From the NCBI GenBank assembly GCA_035222895.1, contig JAVYIG010005340.1, positions 62,001-126,000 of the forward strand: a stretch of DNA of 64,000 nucleotides. Direction: 5' to 3'. Below, in pieces: positions 11,110-22,474 of this stretch (the first letter of the stretch is position 1; every line of letters begins with the position of its first letter). The position numbers were made by a program, and so were the translations under genes. This stretch comes from Strongylocentrotus droebachiensis (Eukaryota; Echinodermata; Echinoidea; Camarodonta; Strongylocentrotidae). The notes under the pieces were generated by a model, which was not told where the DNA came from, did not search any database, and worked only from the letters and a program-made list of their open reading frames with translations.

Positions 11110-14100
11110 AGTACAAAAAGAGCATGCCGTTCACCTAGAGTTTATAGGGGCAGGGCACGGTATACTCATCATTCACAGACCACCATTAACTACACTGAGT
11201 CTTAACATACATACATACAAATACAAAAAGAGGATATGACTGAGCATGCCGTTCACCTAGCGTTTAAGGGGCAGGGCACGGTATACTCATCATTTACAGC
11301 TCACCATCTCCCGGCCAGAAATTAACTACTTAGCCCTAACATACATACATACAATACAAAAAAGAGCATCTGACTGGGCGTGCCGTTCTCCTACAGTTTA
11401 AGGGGCAGGGCCCGGTAAGCTCATCATTCACAGATCACCATCTCCCAGCCAGAAATTAACTACATTAAGCCCTAACATAAATACATACAATTAATAAATA
11501 TAATTAATTTAAAAAAGAGTATCTGACTGGGCGTGGCGTTCACCTATAGCCCGGTAGGCTCATCATTCACAGGTCACCATCTCCCACGTAAAAATTAACT
11601 ACACTAAGCCCTCACTTACATACATTTAATATAAAAAAATCATCTGACTACGGTTCAAAGGGCAGGGCCCATTAAGCTCAGCCTTCACAGGTCACCATCT
11701 CCTAGTCAGAAATTAACTTCACTGTTAAGCCCTTTATACATACATACAATTTTTGTTAGAGAGCATCCGACTCGATTCACCTATAATTTAAGGGGCTGGG
11801 CCCGTAAGGCTCATCATTCACAGTTCACCATCTCCCAGCCAGAAATTAACTACTTAGCCCTAACATACATTACAAAAAGAGCATCTGACTGGGCGTGCCG
11901 TTCACCTACAGTCTACAGGTCACCGTCTCCCAGCCAAAAGTTAACTACACTAAGTCCTAACATAAAAACATACAATTAATAAATACAATTAATTAACAAA
12001 AGAGTATCTGACTGGGCGTGCCGTTCACCTACAGTTTAAGGGGCAGGGCCCGGTAGGCTCATCATTCACAGGTCACCGTCTCCCAGCCAAAAGTTAACTA
12101 CATTAAGTCCTAACATACAAACATACAATTAATAAATACAATTAATACAAAAAGAGTATCTGACTGGGCGTGCCGTTCTCCTACAGTTTAAGGGGCAGGG
12201 CCCGGTAGGCTGATCATTCACAGGTCACCATCTCCCAGCCAGAAATTAACTACACTAAGCCCTAACATACATAAACATACGTACATTCAATAAATACAAT
12301 TAATAAACAAAAAGTAATCGACTGGGCGTGCCGTTCTCCTACAGTTGAAGGGGCAGGGCCCGGTAGGCTCATCATTCACAGGTCACCATCTTCCAGCTAG
12401 AATTTAACTACACTAAGCCCTTACATACATATACATAAATACATTCAATAAATACAATTAATAAACAAAAAGTATCCAACTGGGCGTGCCGTTCTCCTAC
12501 AGTTTAAGGGGCAGGGCCCGGTAGGCTCATCATTCACAGGTCACCATCTCCCAGCCAAAAGTTAACTACACTAAGTCCTAACATACAAACATACAATTAA
12601 TAATACAATTCATTAAAAAAAAGAGTATCTGACTGGGCGTGCCGTTCTCCTACAGTTTAAGGGGCAGGGCCCGTTAGGCTCATCATTCACAAGTCACCAT
12701 CTCCCAGCCAGAAATAAACTACACTAAGCCCTAACATACATATACATACATGTACATACATTCAATAAATATAATTAATAAACAAAAAGTAACCGACTGG
12801 GCGTGCCGTTCTCCTACAGTTTAAAGGGCAGGGCCCGGTAGGCTCATCATTCACAGGTCACCATCTCCCAGCCAGAAATTAACTACACTAAGCCCTAACA
12901 TACATATACATACGTACATTCAATAAATACAATTAATAAACAAAAAGTAACCGACTGGGCGTGCCGTTCTCCTACAGTTTAAGGGGCAGGGCCTGGTAGG
13001 CTCATCATTCACAGGTCACCATCTCCCAGCCGGAAATTAACTACACTAAGCCCTTACATACATATACATACATACATTCAATAAATACAATTAATAAACA
13101 AAAAGTATCCAACTGGGCGTGCCGTTCTCCTACAGTTTAAGGGGCAGGGCCCGGTAGGCTCATCATTCACAGGTCACCATCTCCCAGCCAAAAGTTAACT
13201 ACACTAAGTCCTAACATACAAACATACAATTAATAATACAATTCATTAAAAAAAAAGAGTATCTGACTGGGCGTGCCGTTCTCCTACAGTTTAAGGGGCA
13301 GGGCCCGTTAGGCTCATCATTCACAAGTCACCATCTCCCAGCCAGAAATAAACTACACTAAGCCCTAACATACATATACATACATACATTCAATAAATAT
13401 AATTAATAAACAAAAAGTATCCAACTGGGCGTGCCGTTCTCCTACAGTTTAAGGGGCAGGGCCCGGTAGGCTCATCATTCACAGGTCACCATCTCCCAGC
13501 CAAAAGTTAACTACACTAAGTCCTAACATACAAACATACAATTAATAATACAATTCATTAAAAAAAAGAGTATCTGACTGGGCGTGCCGTTCTCCTACAG
13601 TTTAAGGGGCAGGGCCCGTTAGGCTCATCATTCACAAGTCACCATCTCCCAGCCAGAAATAAACTACACTAAGCCCTAACATACATATACATACATACAT
13701 TCAATAAATATAATTAATAAACAAAAAGTAACCGACTGGGCGTGCCGTTCTCCTACAGTTTAAGGGGCAGGGCCCGGTAGGCTCATCATTCACAGGTCAC
13801 CATCTCCCAGCCAAAAGTTAACTACACTAAGTCCTAACATACAAACATACAATTAATAAATACAATTAATTTAAAAAAAAAGAGTATCTGACTAGGCGTG
13901 CCGTTCTCCTATAGTTTAAGGGGCAGGGCCCGGTAGGCTCATCATTCACAGGTCACCATCTCCCAGGCAGTAATAAACTACACTAAGCCCTAACATACAT
14001 ATACATACATGTACATACATTCAATAAATACAATAAATAAACAAAAAGTAACCAACTGGGCGTGCCGTTCTCCTACAGCTTAAGGGGCAGAGCCCGGTAG

Positions 14101-15605
14101 GCTGATCATTCACAGGTCACCATCTCCCAGCCAGAAATTAACTACACTTAGCCCTAACCTACATGCACATACATACATTCAATAACTACAATTACTTTTA
14201 AAAAAAAGTTTCCGACTGGGCGTGTCGTTCTTCTACAGTTTCAGGGGCAGGGCCCGGTAGGCTCATCATTCACAGGTCACCATCTCCCAGCCAAAAGTTA
14301 ACGACACTAAGTCCTAACATACAAACATACAATTAATAATACAATTCATTAAAAAAAAGAGTATCTGACTGGGCGTGCCGTTCTCCTACAGTTTAAGGGG
14401 CAGGGCCCGTTAGGCTCATCATTCACAAGTCACCATCTCCCAGCCAGAAATAAACTACACTAAGCCCTAACATACATATACATACATACATTCAATAAAT
14501 ATAATTAATAAACAAAAAGTATCCAACTGGGCGTGCCGTTCTCCTACAGTTTAAGGGGCAGGGCCCGGTAGGCTCATCATTCACAGGTCACCATCTCCCA
14601 GCCAAAAGTTAACTACACTAAGTCCTAACATACAAACATACAATTAATAATACAATTCATTAAAAAAAAGAGTATCTGACTGGGCGTGCCGTTCTCCTAC
14701 AGTTTAAGGGGCAGGGCCCGTTAGGCTCATCATTCACAAGTCACCATCTCCCAGCCAGAAATAAACTACACTAAGCCCTAACATACATATACATACATAC
14801 ATTCAATAAATATAATTAATAAACAAAAAGTAACCGACTGGGCGTGCCGTTCTCCTACAGTTTAAGGGGCAGGGCCCGGTAGGCTCATCATTCACAGGTC
14901 ACCATCTCCCAGCCAAAAGTTAACTACACTAAGTCCTAACATACAAACATACAATTAATAAATACAATTAATTTTAAAAAAAGAGTATCTGACTAGGCGT
15001 GCCGTTCTCCTATAGTTTAAGGGGCAGGGCCCGGTAGGCTCATCATTAACAGGTCACCATCTCCCAGGCAGTAATAAACTACACTAAGCCCTAACATACA
15101 TATACATACATGTACATACATTCAATAAATACAATAAATAAACAAAAAGTAACCAACTGGGCGTGCCGTTCTCCTACAGCTTAAGGGGCAGGGCCCGGTA
15201 GGCTCATCATTCACAGGTCACCATCTCCCAGCCAGAAATTAACTACACTTAGCCCTAACCTACATGCACATACATACATTCAATAACTACAATTACTTTT
15301 AAAAAAAAAGTTTCCGACTGGGCGTGTCGTTCTTCTACAGTTTAAAGGACAGGGCCCGGTAGGCTCATCATTCACAGGTCACCATATCACAGCCAGAAAT
15401 TAACTACACTAAGTCCTAACATACAAACATACAATTAATAAATACAATTAATTAAAAAAAAGAGTATCTGACTGGGCGTGGCGTTTACCTACAGTTTCAG
15501 GGGCAGGGCCCGGTAGGCTCGTCATTCGCAGGTCACCATCTCCCAGCCCGAAATCAACTACACTAAATCCTAACATACATACATGCAATAAAAAAGAGTA
15601 TCTGA
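11110..15605 (+). repeat. Satellite array, ~153-164 bp monomers
   Basis: About 28 tandem monomers, each with a GC-rich core beginning GACTGGGCGTGCCGTTCTCC and including AAGGGGCAGGGCCCGGTAGG, TCATCATTCACAGGTCACC and ATCTCCCAGCC. An A/T-rich spacer of ACATACAT and AATTAATAA units follows. Measured spacings between successive ACTGGGCGT motifs are 158, 153, 164, 158, 158, 154 and 158 bp. Two spacer types alternate: AAAAGTTAACTACACTAAGTCC versus AGAAATAAACTACACTAAGCCC. The first few monomers (11110-11900) are more diverged and shorter, as is usual at array edges. Confidence 0.93.
13266..15468 (+). repeat. Higher-order repeat, two ~1.1-kb copies of 7 monomers
   Basis: Diagnostic monomers recur 1102 bp apart. 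The TTTCCGACTGGGCGTGTCGT variant lies at about 14210 and 15312, and the TATCCAACTGGGCGT variant at about 13421 and 14523. The ACTAGGCGTGCC variant recurs in the same order (about 13892 and 14993). So the last 2.2 kb arose by duplication of a seven-monomer block. Confidence 0.85.
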
Positions 15606-16076
15606 CCCCGGTCCCCGACATAAAAAATATTCTTTGTGCGGCCATGCATTATCGTTCAAGGCAATGAATTATTAATAATTTAATGCATTTTCTTTGTTTT
15701 TTTAATTTTATTTGTGGGAACTGTCCCCTACCCTAGCCCCGCTGCGTACAGTAATGGTTCAGTGGCAAAGCAATGGCCTCGTAACTGTGAGGCCCCAGGA
15801 TCAAAACCATGTCGATGTGCTATATTAGTGCCCTTTTGTGGGGCATTAATCCTCATTACTGTCATTTATGACTTAATGGCGTAGGTACCCTAGTTGATAA
15901 GCATAGTAGCATACACATGCTTTAGCAGTCACGCAAAACAAACACTGGCAAATTATTATTCAATAAAATCTGAGAATGTTTACTATTATCTAGATCTATT
16001 AGGAATGAATCATTGTCAAAATAACTCCATAAATTGGGGTAAAAAAAATATTCCAACTTTATGAGCAACAGTATAC
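15606..16076 (-). repeat. Right long inverted arm
   Basis: Reverse complement partner of 10571-11060, roughly 90% identical by eye over the central 230 bp. Its outer end is followed directly by satellite-like spacer sequence. Confidence 0.8.
15752..15815 (+). repeat. tRNA-like sequence within the inverted arm
   Basis: TGGTTCAGTGGCAAAGCAAT resembles a pol III A box and D arm. GGCCTC...GAGGCC can form an anticodon-like stem. GGATCAAAACC sits where a B box would be but is degenerate. The left arm holds the mirrored copy. Probably a relic of a tRNA-derived SINE absorbed by the element, not a tRNA gene. Confidence 0.4.
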
Positions 16077-16099
16077 ATACAAACAATAAAATAAAAAAA

Positions 16100-16205
16100 A
16101 TATCTTACTGGGTATGCCTTTAACGTACAGTTTAAGGGGCGGGGTCCGGTAGGCTTATCATTCACAGATCACCATCTCCCAACTAATAATTAAGTCTACT
16201 TAACC
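16100..16205 (+). repeat. Diverged satellite monomer outside the inverted arms
   Basis: CTTACTGGGTATGCC, AAGGGGCGGGGTCCGGTAGG and ATCACCATCTCCCAACTAAT match the satellite core in order, with many substitutions. Confidence 0.8.
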
Positions 16206-16935
16206 CCGATTTGAAGCCAGTTATATTGTTCAATTTCAGGGAAGAAAAACGAACTCCATTTACCCTCCAAAATTGCAAATGTTTATAAATGAGGAATTTA
16301 AAATTTTGTGCCGGATAATTATGATAGACCTCAACAAACGCAATCTCTATGTGATATAAAAATGTAATTTGAATTGCAAAGATGGATATAAATTTCCAAA
16401 GTAATATGATTACGTATACAACAACATAAAACCGAAATAGACTGAATGCCACTAAAATAAAAACTACAATCCCGTGGATATACAACTCGAACAAAAAATG
16501 AACCCATAAAAATGTTCAGAAATTGCCCTTAGTAATATAAGCCTTGTATATTATATTCGTACAGCGCATGTTGCCTAAAATGGCGCCAAATTGTGGGCGC
16601 CAAAATTGTTGAAGAGCCAAGGAAATCACAACGTTTCAAACATGAACATTCTCCGTATAACCGGGCTCTTTTGAAAATGACATCACATCATATTCCAATC
16701 GTATCAATATGACCAGGCTACACAAAATCATTCATAAATTTTGAATTTGGCACCCAAACACGAAATATACCACTCACACAGTTACGAGGCTATCTATCGG
16801 ATAACATTAAAAAGCATTTTTTACAAAAATTACACATGCCATCAAACTGCAATCATACTCAAGATGACATTTATCGCACGTATAGAACACTGGTTATCAA
16901 AACAGTAATATTCCAGTAGATATTAGGAAATAAGT
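16206..16935. other. Intergenic, no gene seen
   Basis: A/T-rich. The 103-codon minus-strand frame here has no recognisable domain and skewed, hydrophobic composition. Confidence 0.5.
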
Positions 16936-16943
16936 CCCGTAGA

Positions 16944-17735
16944 CAGGAACGGTGATCCGGGGGGCGGGGGACACGTCCTCTAAATTTTTGTTTAGGGGAG
17001 ATTGTTCCCCCCGGAAAATTTGAAAAAATGCTCCAAAATGTATAGAAAATACTGACTAAAGACTGCAACACACTTTTAGGCTCTGGAGGGCCGAAGAGTG
17101 CAGCGTTTAGACAAATAAAAATGCAAAAATGTTTTCGCATAATATCCTTCCAGATGTACAAGTAAATAATATAGTTTTGCTAAGGAAATTAATTGTTTAA
17201 TATAACAAAACTTCAAAAACCTGTGAGGGAGTAGTCACTTCCGTCACCTTCGCCCCTCTCGTACACTATATGCTCCCTCGAACTGGCGTAATGATGGGAG
17301 CGGGGGGGGGGGGGCTTGGGGCAGTCGCCCCCCATCAAATTCAAATGTCGTTTATTTCTAATTCGATGTCAAGTGATGTTGCTGAAATGGCATGTGTTTT
17401 TTTCCCTGAGTTTCCGGGGACTCTGCCCCCTGGACCCCACCAAGGGCCCTAAGGCGGGCCCTGGGTTGCACATCTGACCATAATTAAATGCCCCAAAAAT
17501 ACCTGAGCTTCTTGGGGCTCTGCGCCCTAGACCCCAATCCAATTAGTGACCTGCATGCCAGTGTCTCAAAAAAGGTATCGTATATGCTCTGACCGTAATT
17601 AATTGTCTAAAACACCTGAGCTTCATGGAGCTCCACCCCTTGCCCCCTGCCGGGGGTTTGCCCCTGGATTCCACGCCAATTTACGCTCCACTTGCGTCGC
17701 TCGCTTTACGCTACCTGGTTATAAATACTGTAGCC

Positions 17736-17767
<32 letters not shown>

Positions 17768-17842
17768 TGCATGTAAGAGTGGGGTTGATGCGGATTTGCT
17801 TGTCCCCCCCCCCCCGGTCATGAAAAGAAATCGCCGCCCCTG
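16944..17842. mobile_element. hAT-like non-autonomous element with 8-bp TSD
   Basis: The 8-bp target duplication CCCGTAGA occurs at 16936-16943 and 17843-17850. Element ends are CAGGAACGGTGATCC and, on the other side, the reverse complement of CAGGGGCGGCGATTTC. Both are hAT-style imperfect TIRs. The outer ~400 bp on each side match, in reverse orientation, the element at 21831-22288. The interior (about 17395-17690) holds three ~100-bp tandem units with CCTGAGCTTC and GACCCCAATCC motifs, followed by long C runs. No transposase. Confidence 0.85.
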
Positions 17843-18031
17843 CCCGTAGATAAGACAGGTCCAAAAAAGATGGTGTTCACTTACCGAAAAATGTTCAAGA
17901 CAAGGTGGATGATCAGTAAAGATTGTTTGCTCAATACCAGATTATGATGAGAGACGCTCCTGTTGATCATGACCACTGGAGTAGATAAGAATCTTTTGAT
18001 AAAACTGTCATCTTAACCAGTAGCTTATAGT

Positions 18032-18268
18032 CTATTCTGATCCTGCTTGTCCACCTCTGAATAACGGCTTTGTCAAATTGACCGAAGTCATTGTCCCCGT
18101 CAGCTCTGACTGTGTCGTATCCTTTCCCATTCCAAACGATTGACCGAATGCCGAGCCTGGCACATACCGAAGCAGTACCCCAAAAATCGGAATGAAAACA
18201 AAACATTCTAAAACGATTATTATGCAAAGCTGCTTAATCGGTGCCCAATCTTTGTTCTTTCTTTTCAC
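18032..18268 (-). CDS. Possible signal-anchor exon, uncertain
   Basis: An ATG-started frame gives a basic start (MKRKNKDWAPIK), one 20-residue hydrophobic segment (CIIIVLECFVFIPIFGVLLR) and a luminal-like tail with one NLT glycosylation site. That is the layout of a type II Golgi membrane protein. No family motif is present and no downstream exon could be linked, so it may be chance. Confidence 0.2.
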   Translation of the reverse strand: MKRKNKDWAPIKQLCIIIVLECFVFIPIFGVLLRYVPGSAFGQSFGMGKDTTQSELTGTMTSVNLTKPLFRGGQAGSE

Positions 18269-19265
18269 AATGAATGTTTACGTGTAGCAGTAGATATACA
18301 TACAAGGGCGTCGACTCCAGGGGGCGGAGAACAGGGTTTTTTCGGGGTTTTTTTCTTCGGGATTTTTCGTAATAAAACAATATATATATTTATGAAATAA
18401 TGACTAAAGGCTGCAATAAAAAATTGGTATTTAGGTTCTGAATTTCGTCAAAATGCATTAAGTTTCATCATCATTTTGTTTTCATTCCATGATAGAAAGC
18501 GTCTACAGTTCGTGGGTTACTGAGAGAAAAGACAAATGTAGCCAGCATATCCCGCTTGGAAACGTGTAAGACCTTAATCTATTTTTATTCAATCTGGACG
18601 AACAAGAGAACAATTCATAAATGCATGTACACAAGTCAACTTGACTCATTCATAATATTTCTACAAATATCCCTCTTCAACATGTTCAAGACATTCAGGT
18701 TTTATGGATGACAACACAATGTCAAATACCAAATGTAACACATTTTTAAGTCACTAGTATTCATATTAAAACCCACACAGAAATCTCTTTAAATGACGTC
18801 GATTGTCACTAAATAACTTTACCAGAATAAAACAGATATAAATTCCCTTTTGTACGATCATGTGCAGTCGAAGAGCCGATAAGCCCATAACAACCTCCGT
18901 GGCAATACCAATAGCTAGTCTTAATTCTGACCATTAAATGAAAGTCTATCAATATGGCCATCAATAAATCACCAAATCAGCTTTTTTTTTAATTGTAAAT
19001 ATCCGAATGCGACAAATAGCCCTGAAAAAAAATGCTATTGAATATTGATATACTGCTTTTTCTTAGCAAAATGTTAAAAACATGTCAAATATATACTTTT
19101 TGTCAAATGGTCTGCACAAAAGACTTTACACTTTACTACTTTAAATACGTGTACACTCTCATTGAGCGAAACCCAATTTCGTTTAGAACAAATAATATAA
19201 CATCCATTATTTTCATATATGCATAAATCATTCTGATACTACATTCACACCGAGCTGTACTCACT

Positions 19266-19448
19266 TCTTTGCCGGATATAATGTCGAAATGGTAATGACC
19301 TGTTCCAAAAAGGAGGCATCCTGGCACACACAAATAGCAGGCGAACATCGCAAGATGTTGCCTTTTGATAACCAACAGTGCTTTGCTGGTTTTTACATCA
19401 ATTAGCACATACGTACACATCGACAACTGAATTACGTAACGGTATCTG
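19266..19448 (-). CDS. Possible internal exon, uncertain
   Basis: Minus strand: acceptor-like TTTTTTAATTTGCAG, then a frame open for 61 codons, then a consensus donor AA|GTGAGT. The other two frames have stops. The translated segment (YVLIDVKTSKALLVIKRQH and onward) is not recognised as any family. Confidence 0.2.
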
Positions 19449-20504
19449 CAAATTAAAAAACAGAATGAAAATCAGATTCTTCAAAGAAACAGTACGCTAA
19501 TAGAGCAATGCCATTGCGATACAATCCCTTTAACTGACTTGGGACTGGACCATGCCAATTCGAGCTCGATTTACTATACTTATGTACATTTACTTTAATA
19601 TTATGTGTCGATAACCCCTTCTATGATCTTTTTCCCCCTCATATCTCTCTCATGTTGAGCGCATACCTCTAAAACTTTAATGTTCGGTAAGATAACATGC
19701 CGGTATATTAATTATTTATCCCTATATTTGTCTAGCAGAAGATGCTAATAATACAAATTAAGAGCTTACATATATATATTTTTTTAAACCACAATATGTG
19801 TGTTAAGCATTTAGCATAATACTATTAATATATTTATTTTCAAAGAAGTAGTGGTTGAGCCTATATGGTTACCGATAAACAATCTAACAACGTTTGCAGA
19901 GAAATCATGAACATGTTGAAATAATTTGGGAGAAATATAGCAACTAATACATTTCGGTTGAGCTTAATAGGAAATGTATATGATTTATAGTAATACCATA
20001 GCTTTTCGGATTTCTTGCTTGCTATTAAGGGTAAGATTCCAGTGCATTGTTTCCGATCCTTTCTAGACTGCAATTTCTTTTCAGTCCCACTTACAAATAT
20101 GTGTGTGTAGTCTTTTATGCAGCTCGGAGTTAAACATACATTTGCCCATTGTGTTTGCAATCACGACCAGGATGCTTCGATTGTGATAGTAATGCTAGTA
20201 CTCCAGAAATTAATGAGTTGTTCGAAACAGACTTGATTCTATATGATTTCTTATTGATATCTAATTCAAGCAATTTTGAATTTTTATCTACTTTCAGTTT
20301 TACGATTATTTTTCAAAGCATGCCCATTTGTATTGATTAGTTAATTAAACTTGTATATCAATTTTTTTGTTCCATACATCTCGACAAATTTGAGACTACC
20401 AATTTGCATTCCAGGGCATCTTTACTTCTGGACCCGGAATATTTCAAGCTGCAAAGAGATCTAGTATGGGTGAGTTGACAACATGAATTAAAAAAAAACA
20501 GAAT

Positions 20505-20570
20505 CAAACCCACACACACACGCACATACGCGCACACTCTCACGCACACATGCACACGCACACACACATA
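20505..20570. repeat. (CA)n microsatellite
   Basis: CACACA runs with CGCA variants. Confidence 0.9.
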
Positions 20571-20627
20571 AAATCGTATTGTCTTTTTTTATTATCTATT
20601 TTTCAGTTTTTATCATGTTACTTGACT

Positions 20628-20772
20628 GGTTCAACTGGAAATATGCCTACAGTCAGTCATCAACTGGTGCAACTGGAAATATGCACACAGACCAGTATCA
20701 ACTGGTGCAATGAAAATATGCCAACAGTCAGTTATCAACTGGTAAAAATAGAAATATGCCAACAGTCACGGG
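20628..20772 (+). repeat. Minisatellite, ~50-bp unit
   Basis: Three to four units with CAACTGG, AAATATGCC and ACAGTCAGT in constant order. Confidence 0.75.
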
Positions 20773-21400
20773 ATTATCACCAAGGAACTTAAATGGTAAG
20801 TGTGAAACCATCAAGACACCCAAGAATAACTAATTTTTCACACCTGGAAATCACGGAATACCCAGCTTACGTTAATAATCCGTTTGAGTCACGAGATCAT
20901 CACCGCGGAACTGCTGGCAACTTTGACTACCATTTAAATAGGTGTTTTAAAACACCTAATAATTACTAATTTTTCACACCTAAATATCACGTATGCCCAG
21001 CTTATATTAATAATCTGTTTGAGTCACGAGATCATCACCGCATAACTTATGGCAACTTTGACTACCATTTAAAAGGGTGTTTTAAGACACCTAATAATTA
21101 CTAATTGTTCACACCTAAATATCACGGATTCACAGCTTAGATTAGTAATCAGCTTGAGCCACGTGATCATAACCACGAAAGTTATGGTAACTTTGAAACC
21201 ATTTAAAGAGGTGTGTAAGACACCTAAAAATTACTAATTTAATATAACCAGAGATTCACGGACAGAACAATAAGACGATTAGCCGGTGTAAGTAACGTGA
21301 TTATTACCATCAACCTTGGATAACCTGTGAAACCAATCGATAAAGGTGCTTACAAGACCAAATAATTACTTATTTATCACCACCATCGGTTAACAGACAA
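20765..21400 (+). repeat. Tandem repeat, 135-bp unit
   Basis: GAGTCACGAGATCATCACCGC occurs at 20886 and 21021 and in diverged form at 21156 and about 21290 (spacing 135 bp). Each unit also holds ACACCTAATAATTACTAAT and CAACTTTGACTACCATTTAA. About five copies, most diverged at the right end. Confidence 0.85.
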
Positions 21401-21830
21401 AAAAATCGTTGCTTGGTCAAGTGGTTATTTGGTCTTAAAAATTTGATTTACAGAGGTAAGTGGAATCACGTTACTCCAGTCGCGTGATAAATTGGTGGTT
21501 TTTAGGTTGGATGAAAACGTGAACAGGAGTACCTTTTTTGTTTAAATGAAGGCACGTGTCGATAACGTTTAAATCTAGTTCAAAAGGCACCCTACTTTAA
21601 AATCACTTAAAATACACTCCCAAAAGAGGTTACTTTTTAGTGTTTTGTTTATTGGGAGACTATGTTACAGTGAAAAAACTCCGTCCCTGTTACAGGACAT
21701 TAATGGAGATGATACTCGAGGGATACGTGGTGCAGTTCGCTTTTCACCTCCCAGGCACAGGCGCCAAACACTTAATAATAATAACAATTTTCCATCAAAT
21801 GTCTTTCTCGTAAACTCTGTTACCAAGGTC

Positions 21831-22288
21831 CAAGGGCGACGACTTCTTTTCATGACCGGGGGGGGGGGTTAGGCTTTAAATTAAGATCAACTGCCCCAGC
21901 CCCCCATCATTACGCCAGTGCGAGGGAGCATAGTGAACAAGAGGGGTGAAGGTAACGGAAGTGACTACCCCATCACAGGTTTTTGAAGTTTTATGGTATT
22001 AAAAATTATATGCCTTAGCAAAAGTATAAAAACAAGCAATACAATTTTTTCACACTTCACTTTTCTACAATATTTTCTTGTACACTTTGAAGGATATTAA
22101 GCGAGGGAGCGAAAAGATTTGTGCATTTCATTTTTTCTAAACGCCGCTCTCTTGGGCCCTTCATACCCCAAAGTTTGTTGCAGTATTCAGTCAGTATTTG
22201 CTATACACTTTTGTTGTTGCACTTTTTCAAATTTTACAAGGGTGGGGGGGGGGAACGTCTTCCCCGTCCCCCAGGATCGCCGCCCTTG
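21831..22288 (+). mobile_element. hAT-like MITE inserted into the ACE pseudogene exon
   Basis: The 8-bp target duplication CCAAGGTC lies at 21823-21830 and 22289-22296. TIRs are CAAGGGCGACGA and the complement of TCGCCGCCCTTG. Removing it restores continuity of the exon 11 relic. It shares its ends and flanking interior with 16944-17842 in opposite orientation. Confidence 0.9.
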
Positions 22289-22474
22289 CCAAGGTCTCAT
22301 ACCACCAACACCAATAACTGAGAAAGACTTTGGTCCAGCTGCTAAGTACCATGTCGTTGTTGATGGATCTTATATCAGGTGAATAACGCCATTTTCGTAA
22401 TGTAATCAAACTTAATGCATATACGTTTTGTATAAGTGCCTCGTTATGAATTATGTCGGTGACCTATTACGAAT

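Larger units (their letters stand above)
10571..16076. mobile_element. Composite element: ~480-bp inverted arms enclosing a satellite array
   Basis: The arm at 10571-11060 matches the reverse complement of 15606-16076 along nearly all its length. For example, GACTGCTAAAGCATGTGTAT at 10684 is mirrored exactly near 15918-15937. Outer ends read CACTGTCGCTCATAAAG on the left and CTTTATGAGCAACAGT on the right, both flanked by TA, which suggests a Tc1/mariner-like TA target. No transposase ORF is visible inside; the whole interior is tandem satellite. It may be a non-autonomous long-TIR element whose internal repeats expanded. The alternative is two element copies in opposite orientation inserted around a satellite. 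Confidence 0.7.
17851..20500. other. Mostly unassigned sequence with weak exon-like candidates on the minus strand
   Basis: No recognisable gene. Two minus-strand stretches look slightly exon-like (18032-18268 and 19266-19448, listed separately). A hAT-type end fragment (CAAGGGCGTCGACTCCAGG) lies at 18304. Otherwise A/T-rich. Confidence 0.4.

Noticed and set aside
11110-15605. CRISPR-like array
   Set aside because: Repeats are about 155 bp, contiguous and diverged, without short unique spacers. The genome is eukaryotic.
16871-17161. 96-codon minus-strand ORF with counterpart at 22119-22321
   Set aside because: Similarity between the two reflects shared hAT-like element sequence; neither has a transposase motif.
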